This document shows, piece after piece, positions 44,870 to 54,144 of a DNA stretch of 64,000 nt. The first letter of the stretch is position 1; every line of letters begins with the position of its first letter. The position numbers were made by a program, and so were the translations under genes. The stretch is from Massilia antarctica (GTDB taxonomy: Bacteria; Pseudomonadota; Gammaproteobacteria; Burkholderiales; Burkholderiaceae_D), in the NCBI RefSeq assembly GCF_015689335.1, contig NZ_CP065053.1, forward strand, positions 5,828,001 through 5,892,000, written 5' to 3'. The notes under the pieces are model-generated. The model did not search any database. It saw only the letters and a program-made list of their open reading frames with translations, and was not told where the DNA came from.

Positions 44870-45445
44870 CTAGAATTCGCCGCGCGAGCCGCGCTCCAGC
44901 ATCTTCCACATCGTGTCGCGCATGCGGATCACGCGCGGTTTGAGTTCGGGCGGCAGCTTGCGGCCCATCTTGGTCAGCATGTCCATGTTCATGGTGTAGA
45001 GCCACAAGCCATCGTCCTTTTCCAGCACCGTGATACGGCAGGGCAGGAAGGCCGCCATGTGCGGGCTGAAGTCGACCATGGCGCGCGCGGTTTCCGGGTC
45101 GCAGTAGGAATAGACCTTCAGGAACTTCTCAGGCTTGCCCGAGCGCGCCTGCAATTCGGTCGACAACGGCAGGGTGCCGACCATCTTCACATTGTCGTCG
45201 GCGGCGACGCTGGCGAAGGCATCCTCGATCTCGGCCACGGTGACCCCGGCGCCCACCTTGCGTTCCCACGTGGTGGCGACGGCGATGTCGCCGCCGGAAT
45301 CAACCCAGCGCTCCCAGACCCGCCCGAATTCGGCGCCGGCGCCCTGCTCCGCCTGCACGGCGGCAGTGAGCGTGCCGCAGGCGGCCAGCAGCAGCGGCAC
45401 GGCGGCCAGCAGCAGGCGCATGGGCAGGGCCAGGCGTGTTTTCAT
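44870..45445 (-). CDS. DUF302-domain lipoprotein
   Basis: 191 residues from ATG 45445 (an in-frame ATG lies at 45463). Lipobox LAACG, then a DUF302-like core ([57 protein letters not shown]), ending [13 protein letters not shown]302 proteins often neighbour sulfur or redox genes; function unknown. Near the ArsR gene, same direction, 94 bp away, likely part of the sulfur locus. Two Cys in the core (CDP, LPC) may be functional. Confidence 0.75.
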   Translation of the reverse strand: MKTRLALPMRLLLAAVPLLLAACGTLTAAVQAEQGAGAEFGRVWERWVDSGGDIAVATTWERKVGAGVTVAEIEDAFASVAADDNVKMVGTLPLSTELQARSGKPEKFLKVYSYCDPETARAMVDFSPHMAAFLPCRITVLEKDDGLWLYTMNMDMLTKMGRKLPPELKPRVIRMRDTMWKMLERGSRGEF

Positions 45446-45614
45446 CGTCGCATCGGATAGCATAGGCAGTGTGCAAGGTCGTCGGTACGCAGGCATGATA
45501 ATGCGGATCGGCGCCGGCGGATATTTTATCGGCGCCGCGCCTTCCCTTTGCCGCCGGCGCCCGGGATGGCTTAGAATATGCGCGCCATCCGGCAAGCGCT
45601 TCCAAGGCAGCATT

Positions 45615-47954
45615 GTGAATCCACCGCAGCAGGGGTTTCTCCTGACCCGACACTGGCGCGACACCCCCACCGGCACCGAGGTCGATTTCTGGCTCGCCAC
45701 CGACGCCGGGCCGCGCCGCATCCGCCTGTCCAATCAGCTCTCGGTCGCCTTTATTCCGGAACAATGGCGCACCCAGGTCGAAGCGCTGCTACAGGGCGAG
45801 CGTGGCTGCGAACTGCGTGCCCTGGACCTGCGCGACTTCAGCCAGCGCCCCGTGTTCGGCCTGTACTGCCAGCAGTACCGCCAGCTGACCAGGCAGGCCA
45901 AGCGCCTGCGCGAACTCGGCATCGACGTCTACGAAGCCGATATCCGCCCGCCCGAGCGCTATCTGATGGAGCGCTTCATCACCGCGCCGGTGCTGTTCCA
46001 CGATGCGCCCGACAGCCCCCTGAAACCGGGGCCAGGCTACCGCCCGCGCCTGAAACTGGTGTCGCTCGACATCGAAACAACGTCGCGCGGCGAGCTGTAT
46101 TCGATCGCCCTCGAAGGCTGCGGCCAGCGCCAGGTGTACATGCTCGGCCCGCCCAACGGTAACGATGTGCCGCGCGACTTCTCCCTCGACTACTGCGACA
46201 GCCATGCGCAGATGCTCGCATGCCTCAATGCCTGGCTTGAAACGCACGACCCGGACGCCATCATCGGCTGGAACGTGGTGCAGTTCGACCTGCGCGTGCT
46301 GCAACAGCACGCGCAGCGCTGCCAGGTGCCCTTGCGGCTGGGGCGCGACGGCAGCCCGATGGAATGGCGCGAACACGGCAAGCAGCAGCATTTCTTTGCT
46401 GGCGCGGCCGGGCGCCTGATCATCGACGGCATCGACGCGCTCAAATCGGCGACCTGGCGCTTTTCGTCGTTCAGTCTCGAAAACGTGTCGCGCACCCTGC
46501 TCGGCGAAGGCAAGGCGATCGACAATCCCTACCAGCGCATGGCCGAAATCGAACGCCGCTTCAACGAAGACAAGCCGGCGCTGGCGCACTACAACCTCAA
46601 GGACTGCGAACTGGTCACCCGCATTTTCGACAAGACCGAGCTGCTGCCCTTCCTGCTCGAACGGGCCAAGGTCACCGGGCTGGCGGTGGACCGCAGCGGC
46701 GGCTCGGTGGCCGCCTTCGAGCACCTGTACCTGCCGCGCATGCACCGCCAGGGCTATGTGGCGCCCAACCTGGGCGATATCGCCGGCGAGAACAGCCCCG
46801 GCGGCTATGTCATGGATTCGCGTTCGGGCCTGTACGACTCGGTGCTGGTGCTCGACTACAAAAGCCTGTATCCCTCGATTATCCGCACCTTCCTGATCGA
46901 CCCGGTCGGCCTGATCGAAGGCTTGCGCGACGATAGCGGCGCCACCGTGCCGGGCTTTCGCGGTGCGCGCTTCGCGCGCGAGAAGCACTGCCTGCCGGCC
47001 ATCGTGAGCCAGATCGCGCAGGGGCGCGAGGCCGCCAAGCGCGAACGCAACCAGCCGCTGTCGCAGGCGCTCAAGATCATCATGAACGCGTTTTACGGCG
47101 TGCTCGGATCGGACGGCTGCCGCTTCTTCGATCCGCGCCTGGCGTCCTCGATCACATTGCGCGGGCAAGAGATCATGCACCGCACGCGCGAACTGATCGA
47201 AGAACGCGGCTACCAGGTGATCTACGGCGACACCGATTCGACCTTCGTCTGGCTCAAGCACGCGCACGACGATTCGCAGGCGGGCGAGATCGGCCGCGCG
47301 CTGGTCGCCCATGTCAACGCGTGGTGGACCCGCCATGTGCGGGAGGAGTTTGGCCTCGACAGCGCGCTCGAACTTCAATATGAAACGCACTACCGGCGCT
47401 TCCTGATGCCGACCATCCGCAATTCGGACGAAGGCAGCAAGAAGCGCTATGCGGGCCTGGTCGGCACCAGCGAGGGCGGCGAAGAGATGGTGTTCAAGGG
47501 CCTGGAGACGGTGCGCAGCGACTGGACGCCGCTGGCGCAGCAGTTACAGCAAGCCCTGTACCTGCGCATCTTCCGGCGCGAAAGCTACCGCGATTACGTG
47601 CGCGACTACGTCAACAGCACCCTGCGCGGCGACTTCGACGACCTGCTGGTGTACCGCAAACGCATCCGCCGCCCGCTGGCGGACTACCAGGGCAATACGC
47701 CGCCGCCGGTGCGCGCCGCGCGCCTCGCCGACGACTTCAATCGCCTGCACGGGCGTCCGCCGCAGTATCAGAAAGGCGGCTGGATCCAGTATGTGATGAC
47801 CCTGGCCGGCCCCGAACCGCTCGAAACGCAACGCTCGCGCATCGATTACGACCACTACGTCACGCGCCAGCTCCAGCCGATCGCCGACGCCATCCTGCCC
47901 TTCCTGGGCGACGATTTCGCCAGCCTCACGAGTCTCCAGCAAACCCTGTTCTGA
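45615..47954 (+). CDS. polB: DNA polymerase II (family B)
   Basis: GTG 45615 (AAGG upstream) gives 779 residues, close to the E. coli enzyme (783). Exonuclease motif [11 protein letters not shown] (D152), polymerase motif [11 protein letters not shown] (D414), motif [13 protein letters not shown] and motif C YGDTDS (537-542). Family B polymerase with proofreading used in damage tolerance and restart; usually under SOS control, but I saw no LexA box. Single gene, next to a divergent DUF302 gene. Confidence 0.95.
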   Translation: MNPPQQGFLLTRHWRDTPTGTEVDFWLATDAGPRRIRLSNQLSVAFIPEQWRTQVEALLQGERGCELRALDLRDFSQRPVFGLYCQQYRQLTRQAKRLRELGIDVYEADIRPPERYLMERFITAPVLFHDAPDSPLKPGPGYRPRLKLVSLDIETTSRGELYSIALEGCGQRQVYMLGPPNGNDVPRDFSLDYCDSHAQMLACLNAWLETHDPDAIIGWNVVQFDLRVLQQHAQRCQVPLRLGRDGSPMEWREHGKQQHFFAGAAGRLIIDGIDALKSATWRFSSFSLENVSRTLLGEGKAIDNPYQRMAEIERRFNEDKPALAHYNLKDCELVTRIFDKTELLPFLLERAKVTGLAVDRSGGSVAAFEHLYLPRMHRQGYVAPNLGDIAGENSPGGYVMDSRSGLYDSVLVLDYKSLYPSIIRTFLIDPVGLIEGLRDDSGATVPGFRGARFAREKHCLPAIVSQIAQGREAAKRERNQPLSQALKIIMNAFYGVLGSDGCRFFDPRLASSITLRGQEIMHRTRELIEERGYQVIYGDTDSTFVWLKHAHDDSQAGEIGRALVAHVNAWWTRHVREEFGLDSALELQYETHYRRFLMPTIRNSDEGSKKRYAGLVGTSEGGEEMVFKGLETVRSDWTPLAQQLQQALYLRIFRRESYRDYVRDYVNSTLRGDFDDLLVYRKRIRRPLADYQGNTPPPVRAARLADDFNRLHGRPPQYQKGGWIQYVMTLAGPEPLETQRSRIDYDHYVTRQLQPIADAILPFLGDDFASLTSLQQTLF

Positions 47955-48011
47955 CGCAGGCCGGGAAAACCATGCACCTCACATAAATTTGCCATATTGA
48001 CGTTGCTCAGC

Positions 48012-48036
48012 GATAATAGTAATAGGAATCATTATC
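48012..48036. promoter_or_regulatory. Fur box upstream of siderophore receptor
   Basis: GATAATAGTAATAGGAATCATTATC matches the Fur consensus (GATAAT...ATTATC arms) and lies 43-67 bp before the receptor start. Iron-replete Fur would repress the downstream gene. Confidence 0.8.
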
Positions 48037-48078
48037 ATTCGCAGTAATCACTTAGCAACGTAAAGTCAAGGACGTCAT

Positions 48079-50175
48079 ATGGCAATGCAAAAGACCCGGC
48101 TGGCCGTCATCATCGCGCTCGCCCTTCCCCAGTTCTCCAGTTCCGCGCTGGCGCAGACCGCGCTCAAGGAAATCACCGTCACCGCCATGCGCGACCAAGA
48201 CGCCGGCTACAACCCGCCCACCTCGACCAGCGCCACCAAGATCGACGCGCCGCTGCGCGATATTCCGCAAACCGTCAACGTGGTGCCGCTCTCCGTGCTG
48301 CGCGACCAGGGCGCGCGCTCCTTGCAGGACGTGCTCAAGGCGGTGCCGGGCATTGGCCTGTCGCACGGCGACGGCCAGCGCGACCAGGTGACCATCCGCG
48401 GCTTTACCGCCATCGCCGACCAGTTTGTGGACGGTATGCGTGACGATGCCTTGTACTTCCGCGACCTGTCCAACACCGAGCAAGTGGAGATCATCAAGGG
48501 GCCGGCGTCGGTGCTGTACGGGCGCGGCTCGTCCGGTGGGCTGATCAATCGCATCGGCAAGAAGCCCGGCATCAACAAGAATGAAGTGAGCCTGCAGGTG
48601 GGCAGCTGGAACCAGCGCCGCGCCGAAGTCGACGTGGCCCGCGCCGACAGCGCCAGCCCGGTGGCATTTCGCGTGACCGGCGCCATCGAACGCGTCGACA
48701 GCTACCGCGACCAGCAGTTCCTCGACCGCGAAGCGTTCGCGCCGTCGGTGTCGCTCAAGATCAGCGACGCCACCAAGGTGCTGCTGCAGGCCGAATACCT
48801 GAACGACAAGCGCGTGACCGATTTCGGCGTGCCCGCGTACCGCGGCAAGCCGGTCGATGTGCCTGCAGGCACCTACTACGGCGCGGCCAACGCGAAGGAC
48901 AACGATTATTCCGAAGCGGAAGTGAAGGCCTTCGGTTTCACCTTGGATCACCGTTTCAACGATACCTGGTCGTTGCGCAATGCCTTCCGTCACTATAACT
49001 ACACCCTCGACCGCAACAATACCCTGGTCGGCTCGGTCGATGAAAAGGCGCTGACGGCGTCGCTGAACCGCAGCAATGTGATGCGCGATGAAAGCGGCTA
49101 TTTCAATCAGACCGAGCTGAAACAGATCGCCAACCTGGCCGGCATGCGCCATCAACTGCTGTACGGCGTGGAGATCGGCAAGCAGGAAAAAGACCAGCTG
49201 TTCCGCTCGCAAAACAATATCGCCAGGGTCGACCTGTTCCATCCGGTCGCGCCGGTACTGCCGTTCACCGTCAGCGCCGCCCCGTCGACCGACAACCTGG
49301 GCGTGACGACGGTGGCCAGCGCCTACGTGCAGGATATGGCGGCCTTGTCGGCGCAGTGGAAAGCGCTGGCGGGGGTGCGCTTCGACCGCTTCGAGCAGGA
49401 AACGCGCGAACGCCGCGCCGGCCAGTCGAACCTGGCCCGTGTCGACCGTGCATGGAGCCCGCGTGCCGGCCTGGTGTATCAGCCGGGCGAAACGCAATCG
49501 TACTTCGCCTCGTTCAGCAAGTCGTTCCAGCCATCGGGCGAATCGTTTGCGCTGGCCGCGAACAATGCCCAGATCGCGCCCGAGGAAACGACCAACAAGG
49601 AAGTCGGCGCCAAGTTCGACCTGTTCGGCGGCAATGCGACCGCCTCGGTGTCGCTGTTCCGTTTGGAACGCACCAACATCAAGGCCACCGACCCGGCCAC
49701 CAACCGTCTCATTCCGATCGGTACGCAGCGCAGCGACGGGATCGAGCTGACCTTCGCCGGCAAGCTGGGCGATGGCTGGCAGCTGTGGTCGGGCTATGCG
49801 TATCTGGATGCGCGGGCGGTGTCGTCGGTCGCCATCGATGCCGGACAGCCAGTACAGGGCAAGCGCCCTACCCTGACCCCGGTGCACAGCGCTAATGTGT
49901 GGCTGACCAAGTCGCTCGGTAACGGCTTCGGCGTGGGCGCTGGCGCCAATGCCGTCGGCAAGCGCTTTGCCAATCCGGGCAATACCGTGACCCTGCCGGG
50001 CTACGCAACCCTCGATGCGATGGCGTACTACCGCCAGGGCAAGGTCGACCTCCAGCTCAATGCGATGAACCTGACCGACCGTCAGTACATCGTCGCCGGG
50101 CATGGCAGCAACGGCAATCTGAACCTGCCCGGCGCGCCGCGCTCGGTCCAGCTGACGGCGCGCTACGCGTTCTGA
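48079..50175 (+). CDS. TonB-dependent siderophore receptor
   Basis: 698 residues; AAGGA 7 bases before ATG. Signal peptide ending SALA, TonB box region near KEITVTAM, plug (LRDIPQTVNVVPLSVLRDQG, RGFTAIADQFVDGMRD) and a 22-strand barrel ending in RYAF, with Phe as the last residue. Catecholate-type receptors (Fiu/CirA-like, FhuE-like) share this form; ligand not known. Behind a Fur box, followed by hairpins and then the coiled-coil gene family. Confidence 0.93.
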   Translation: MAMQKTRLAVIIALALPQFSSSALAQTALKEITVTAMRDQDAGYNPPTSTSATKIDAPLRDIPQTVNVVPLSVLRDQGARSLQDVLKAVPGIGLSHGDGQRDQVTIRGFTAIADQFVDGMRDDALYFRDLSNTEQVEIIKGPASVLYGRGSSGGLINRIGKKPGINKNEVSLQVGSWNQRRAEVDVARADSASPVAFRVTGAIERVDSYRDQQFLDREAFAPSVSLKISDATKVLLQAEYLNDKRVTDFGVPAYRGKPVDVPAGTYYGAANAKDNDYSEAEVKAFGFTLDHRFNDTWSLRNAFRHYNYTLDRNNTLVGSVDEKALTASLNRSNVMRDESGYFNQTELKQIANLAGMRHQLLYGVEIGKQEKDQLFRSQNNIARVDLFHPVAPVLPFTVSAAPSTDNLGVTTVASAYVQDMAALSAQWKALAGVRFDRFEQETRERRAGQSNLARVDRAWSPRAGLVYQPGETQSYFASFSKSFQPSGESFALAANNAQIAPEETTNKEVGAKFDLFGGNATASVSLFRLERTNIKATDPATNRLIPIGTQRSDGIELTFAGKLGDGWQLWSGYAYLDARAVSSVAIDAGQPVQGKRPTLTPVHSANVWLTKSLGNGFGVGAGANAVGKRFANPGNTVTLPGYATLDAMAYYRQGKVDLQLNAMNLTDRQYIVAGHGSNGNLNLPGAPRSVQLTARYAF

Positions 50176-50193
50176 AGCCTGAGGCAATCCAAG

Positions 50194-50233
50194 GCAATCT
50201 GGACGATTGCTTTCCTTGCGCATCCGCGCAAGG
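50194..50233 (+). terminator. Two hairpins after the siderophore receptor
   Basis: GCAATC/GATTGC with a 5-base loop (50194-50210), then CCTTGCGC/GCGCAAGG with a 4-base loop (50214-50233). The second is a perfect 8-bp stem. T-runs are short (TTT before the second stem), so efficiency is uncertain. Confidence 0.55.
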
Positions 50234-50335
50234 CCGCCCGCTACCATGGTGACTATTGCGAGAACGTGCTCATCGCTGGCCGGGGGCTGGCGGCCGGGGT
50301 GTAGCCGCCTGTGCCAACGAACCAAATACGCTGGC

Positions 50336-50532
50336 CGAGGTCTTACTATGGTAAGGGGAACTGGCTCGACCCGGTCATCTTTCGCCAACGCGTCGCTGGA
50401 CTGGCTGACCAAGCCAAGTAGCGACCTGCGGCGACCGCCGGTATGGCCGCTGCCCTGTTGCCCCCGGACGCGATGCCCGTGCAAGCGGCGGTCATTACCG
50501 GGAAAAATCCATAAAAACCATAAGGGAACGCG
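50336..50532 (+). promoter_or_regulatory. Leader element copy 1 of the hendecad gene family
   Basis: CGAGGTCTTACT at 50336-50347 begins a 197-base segment that ends at the start codon of the 219-residue gene. The same 12-mer starts leaders of 198 and 196 bases before the two tandem paralogs. Within copy 1 the sequence after it (ATGGTAAG) forms CTTAC/GTAAG. It likely carries the promoter and an untranslated regulatory region. The 5' part of this 357-bp gap (50234-50335) holds no gene. Confidence 0.5.
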
Positions 50533-51192
50533 ATGGACATGAACGATGAACTGCATGATCATGGAGACATGGAAACCCGTGTAACCAGACTGGAAGCCGA
50601 TGTCACCGCCATCAAGATCGATGTTGCGGTGATCAAGGCCAATTGCGCCACGAAAGCGGATGTTGCCGAAGTACGGACCGAGATGCGTTCAGGGTTCGCC
50701 GAAGTCCGGGCCGAGATGCAGTCGGGGTTCGCCGAAGTGCGGGCCGAGATGCAGTCGGGGTTCGCCGAAGTCCGGGCCGAGATGCAGTCGGGGTTCGTCG
50801 AAGTGCGGGCCGAGATGCAGTCGGGGTTCGCCGAAGTGCGGGCCGAGATGCAGTCGGGGTTCGCCGAAGTGCGGACCGAGATGCAGTCAGAGTTCGCCAA
50901 GGTCCGGGGCGAGATGCAGTCAGAGTTTGCCGGGGTGCGGGGCGAGATGCAGTCAGAGTTTGCCGGGGTGCGGGCCGAGACGCATTCAGAGTTCGCCAAA
51001 GTGCGGGCCGAGACGCATTCAGAGTTCGCCAAAGTGCGGGCCGAGATGCATTCCGAGATCGCCGGAGTACGTTCGGAAATACGCAGCGCTGTGTCCGAAG
51101 CGAAGTCAGCAATCATCATGTGGGTTGCAGGCCTCGTTTTCCTGGCTCAGCTGATACCAGCAGCGGTACGCCTCATCGAGAAATACATCTGA
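50533..51192 (+). CDS. Hendecad-repeat coiled-coil protein with C-terminal membrane helix, copy 1
   Basis: 219 residues. Head (1-43: MDMNDELHDHGDMETRVTRL, then KIDVAVIKANCATKAD), an array of 11-residue units (FAEVRAEMQSG type; first related unit near 44-54, 11 clear units at 55-175), and a tail (IAGVRSEIRSAVSEAKSAII then MWVAGLVFLAQLIPAAVRLI). Eleven-residue repeats make right-handed coiled coils; the tail is one transmembrane helix. Topology is probably a cytoplasmic coiled coil on a C-terminal anchor. Nothing known about function. Copies with two and three units follow, plus a truncated one at 56335. Repeat DNA near identity in the first half shows recent expansion. Confidence 0.8.
   Translation: MDMNDELHDHGDMETRVTRLEADVTAIKIDVAVIKANCATKADVAEVRTEMRSGFAEVRAEMQSGFAEVRAEMQSGFAEVRAEMQSGFVEVRAEMQSGFAEVRAEMQSGFAEVRTEMQSEFAKVRGEMQSEFAGVRGEMQSEFAGVRAETHSEFAKVRAETHSEFAKVRAEMHSEIAGVRSEIRSAVSEAKSAIIMWVAGLVFLAQLIPAAVRLIEKYI
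50695..51057 (+). repeat. Array of 33-bp tandem repeats inside copy 1
   Basis: Eleven in-frame 33-bp units (GCCGAAGTCCGGGCCGAGAT type), five of the first near identical in DNA, then drifted units ending in ACGCATTC/ATGCATTC variants. A coding minisatellite; the gradient from identical to diverged units indicates expansion from one side. Confidence 0.9.
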
Positions 51193-51721
51193 CATGCGCA
51201 TCGTTGCTTGCCAACGCCTCGACTAAAGGCGGTTTTTACACAGCCCACGTTGATGCCTAACGGAACAGGGACGCGCAACATGCGTGTACCCTTGACGGGC
51301 ACGGCAGGCATCATCCCTTTGCCAGGCAAACGAACCGCGCGAAGCGAGCCGGGCCGGAGAAACAATGCTGTGCCAGGACTGGCGAATTGCCGTGAGTGGG
51401 CACAGCGCTCACCCCATACCATCACGATGAACGCCCTCTGCCGCTTCGTCTGACCGGCAGGCTACCGTTTGAGGTACGACTGGCACATGCTGGCACCGCT
51501 TTGACAGAACCAGCTTCAATAGACGAGGTCTTACTGAGACAAGAGGAGCCGCCCCTTGTGCGAGCACGTTTTGCAATGGGTCGTTGACAAATCCGGCCCC
51601 GGCGGTATAGCTGCCTGCCATCATCGCATGGGGAGGCAATTGTCCGCCGCCCAAGGGTGCCACGTCCATACGCTCCGATTGTCATCGCCGGGCGGCATCC
51701 TTTACATCATGAGGACACACG
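51193..51721 (+). other. Intergenic spacer with leader copy 2
   Basis: 529 bp between the first two hendecad genes with no convincing gene. The part 51524-51721 is the leader of copy 2, starting CGAGGTCTTACT and ending ATGAGGACACACG before the start. The earlier part (51193-51523) resembles the matching stretch after copy 2 (for example CACGGCAGGCATC in both) and shows the tandem nature of an about 800-bp unit. Confidence 0.6.
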
Positions 51722-52006
51722 ATGGACATGAACGATGAACTGCGCGATCATGGTGACATGGAAGCCCGTGTAGCCAGACTGGAAGCTGACGTCACCGCCA
51801 TCAAGATCGATGTTGCGGTGATCAAGGCCAATGGCGCGACCAAAGCGGATATTGCCGAATTACGGGCCGAGATCGCCGGAGTTCGTTCGGAAATCCGCAG
51901 CGCTGTCTCCGAAGCGAAGTCAGCAATCATCATGTGGGTTGCAGGCCTCGTTTTCCTGGCTCAGCTGATACCAGCGGCGGTACGCCTCATCGAAAAATAC
52001 GTCTGA
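51722..52006 (+). CDS. Hendecad-family coiled-coil protein, copy 2 (short)
   Basis: 94 residues. Head identical in type to copy 1 (MDMNDELRDHGDMEARVARL, KIDVAVIKANGATKAD), then only two 11-residue units (IAELRAE, IAGVRSEIRSA) before the same membrane tail (AKSAIIMWVAGLVFLAQLIP). Start ATG behind ATGAGGACACACG; GAGG 6 bases upstream. Likely expressed; function unknown. Confidence 0.75.
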   Translation: MDMNDELRDHGDMEARVARLEADVTAIKIDVAVIKANGATKADIAELRAEIAGVRSEIRSAVSEAKSAIIMWVAGLVFLAQLIPAAVRLIEKYV

Positions 52007-52517
52007 CGCACGCACCGCAGCCGGTCAACAATCCGCCCAGAGCGGGTTCCTCCATTTCCATCCTTGATGTTGAACCGAACGATGAGGCCCAGGATGCCAC
52101 GCACGGCAGGCATCTTCCATGTCTTCGGTAAACGAGCCGCGCCGAGCAAGGCGAGCCAGCGAAGCCGTGCCGCGCCAGGGCTGGCCAACGGCTTTCATTG
52201 TGCGCAGCTCGCACGCCAGCCATCACGACCAGCACACTCGGCCACGCCGGCCGGCAGACTATCGATCGAGGTATGACGGCATACACGTCGGCGCTGCTTT
52301 GAAAGAACCAACTTCAATGGACGAGGTCTTACTGTAACAAGCAAGACCGGGCCCTTGTGCGGGCGCGTTTCCAACGCGTCGCGGGCAAGTCCGGCCGCGG
52401 CTGAATCCGCCTGCCTTCAGCGCATGGGGAGGCGGTCGCCCGTTGCTCACCGGTGCCACGTCCATACGCCCCGCTTGTCATCACCGCGCGAAATCCTTTA
52501 TATCATGAGGGAACACG
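52007..52517 (+). other. Intergenic spacer with leader copy 3
   Basis: 511 bp without a convincing gene. The leader 52322-52517 starts CGAGGTCTTACT and ends ATGAGGGAACACG. Within it GGTCTT (52326-52331) and AAGACC (about 52344-52349) can pair, a hairpin absent from copy 2. The 5' portion matches the spacer after copy 1 in blocks. Confidence 0.6.
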
Positions 52518-52847
52518 ATGGACATGAATGATGAACTGCGTGATCATGGCGACATGGAAGCACGTGTAGCAAGACTGGAAGCGGACGTCACCGCCATCAA
52601 GATCGATGTTGCGGTGATCAAGGCCAATGGGGCGACCAAAGCGGATATTGCCGAAGTGCGGGCCGAAATGCGTTCAGGGTTCGCAGAACTACGGGCCGAG
52701 ATGCATTCCGAGATCGCCGGGGTACGTTCGGAAATCCGCAGCGCTGTGTCCGAAGCGAAGTCGACAATCATCATGTGGGTCGCAGGCCTCGTTTTCCTGG
52801 CTCAGCTGATACCAGCCGCGGTACGCCTCATCGAAAAATACGTCTGA
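52518..52847 (+). CDS. Hendecad-family coiled-coil protein, copy 3
   Basis: 109 residues. Same head as copy 2 (MDMNDELRDHGDMEARVARL), three 11-residue units (IAEVRAEMRSG, FAELRAEMHSE, IAGVRSEIRSA), and the shared tail (AKSTIIMWVAGLVFLAQLIP...IEKYV). With copies 1 and 2 it shows a length ladder made by unit number. Followed by an IS-end remnant. Confidence 0.75.
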   Translation: MDMNDELRDHGDMEARVARLEADVTAIKIDVAVIKANGATKADIAEVRAEMRSGFAELRAEMHSEIAGVRSEIRSAVSEAKSTIIMWVAGLVFLAQLIPAAVRLIEKYV

Positions 52848-52854
52848 CGCACGC

Positions 52855-52906
52855 TGTTAGAACCGATCCAATATTGACCCACCGCACCGATCCAAATTTG
52901 ACCAGG
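52855..52906. mobile_element. Possible IS21-like end remnant
   Basis: Two ACCGATCCAA-type blocks in direct order (52862-52871 and 52886-52895), each followed by TTGACC, after TGTTAG. Repeated transposase-binding motifs of this kind are seen at IS21-family ends. No transposase gene is present, so this is at most a relic. The rest of the gap to 53146 has no gene. Confidence 0.35.
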
Positions 52907-53146
52907 CCGGGGGCGCTGCGTTTTTCGTAGCAGCTGTGGATAGGTGTACCAAAAAGACGAGGAATTTGCAGAGAACGGAGCCGGAAGTGCACGCACCACG
53001 ATTTTGCAGCTTATGATTTAACGATATAAATGGTTTATATCGTTAATGGACCTGGTGTTTTTCTGTGGCTTGAGTTGACGAGGTGAACGAAACGAAAAGC
53101 GGCTAGTGCCTGCGGATGGAAAAAAGAGCAGCACGTAAACCAGCTG

Positions 53147-54040
53147 CTACGCTGCTACGTAGGCGGCCAGTTCGTCTGGTGTTCCCATAGGAAAAGCCTC
53201 CCTCAAATAGCTGAGGAAGGCGGCGACGCGAGCGCTCAACAGCCGCCGTGATGGATACAGTGCCCATAGTGCGGTATCGGGGGCGTCGATTTCTCCCCAG
53301 GATACCAATGTCCCGGAGGCCACATCATGCGTTACCAACGACAACGGAAGGCATGCCGCACCCACACCCTGCCTGACTGCATCGCGGACCATGAAGTGCG
53401 ATGACAAGCGAAGGACTGTCTTGGGCGTGATACTTGATTTCCCCGTTGGTGCGATTACATTCCAAGTTGCGGTCGCTTCGCCCATTCCACGCAACACGGC
53501 GGGCACGGATGAACTGCCGTCCGGACGAATCAAATCCGGGTGCGCCACAAGCACCAGCCGGTCACGCAAAAAGATCCGCCCGACTAAATTCTCGTCCGGA
53601 TCCGGATTGACCCGGATCACCAGATCATAACCTTCGTTGACCATGTCGACGGGGCGGTCTTCCGTTGTCACCTCTAGCCTGACCTCGGGATACTTCGCTG
53701 CGAACCCGGCGGCCAGCTTCCCCATCGCGGCCTGCGAAAACAGCAGGGGCGCACTGATCCGCAACCTGCCCTGTGGACTCTCACCACCTGAGGCAATAGC
53801 GGCCGCCGTCTCGTTCACTTCAGCCAAGAGTGGCCATGTCCTCTCATAGAGCGCCCTGCCTTCTTCGGTTAGTGTCAGGGAACTTGCCCCGCGCTCAAGC
53901 AGGCGCAGGCCGAGGCTACTCTCCAGTTCCGCAACACGGCGAGATAGCGTGGCTTTGGGACGCCCGGCGGCGCGTGAGGCTCGTCCAAATCCTCCGTGCC
54001 GGGCGACGAGATTGAAATCAGTCAGTGCAAGCAAGTCCAT
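53147..54040 (-). CDS. LysR-family transcriptional regulator
   Basis: 297 residues from ATG 54040; a start at 54133 would put 31 extra residues before the HTH. The N-terminal HTH is VARHGGFGRASRAAGRPKATLSRR with the usual LERG; substrate domain follows. Divergent from the NmrA-type gene (about 104 bp), so it likely controls it and the AtaL-like gene. Inducer unknown. Confidence 0.92.
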   Translation of the reverse strand: MDLLALTDFNLVARHGGFGRASRAAGRPKATLSRRVAELESSLGLRLLERGASSLTLTEEGRALYERTWPLLAEVNETAAAIASGGESPQGRLRISAPLLFSQAAMGKLAAGFAAKYPEVRLEVTTEDRPVDMVNEGYDLVIRVNPDPDENLVGRIFLRDRLVLVAHPDLIRPDGSSSVPAVLRGMGEATATWNVIAPTGKSSITPKTVLRLSSHFMVRDAVRQGVGAACLPLSLVTHDVASGTLVSWGEIDAPDTALWALYPSRRLLSARVAAFLSYLREAFPMGTPDELAAYVAA

Positions 54041-54144
54041 GTGTTCCGCCAGTGAGACGGTATGTCCCGTTTTGATGTCTATCGGATCATACACGATACC
54101 GCTAACATGAATCTGTCTTCCAACCATCACCAAGGAAAAATATC

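Noticed and set aside
48052..50562. Minus-strand frame of 836 codons opposite the siderophore receptor
   Set aside because: Shadow; the plus strand has Fur box, ribosome site, plug and barrel features.
50695..51057. Possible CRISPR array from regularly spaced repeats
   Set aside because: Repeats are contiguous 33-bp coding units with no spacers, in one open frame.
50336..52517. Retron or diversity-generating retroelement origin for the repeated leaders
   Set aside because: No reverse transcriptase gene and no template/variable repeat with adenine-specific changes.
52848..53146. Complete insertion sequence
   Set aside because: Only repeated end-like motifs are present; no transposase frame.
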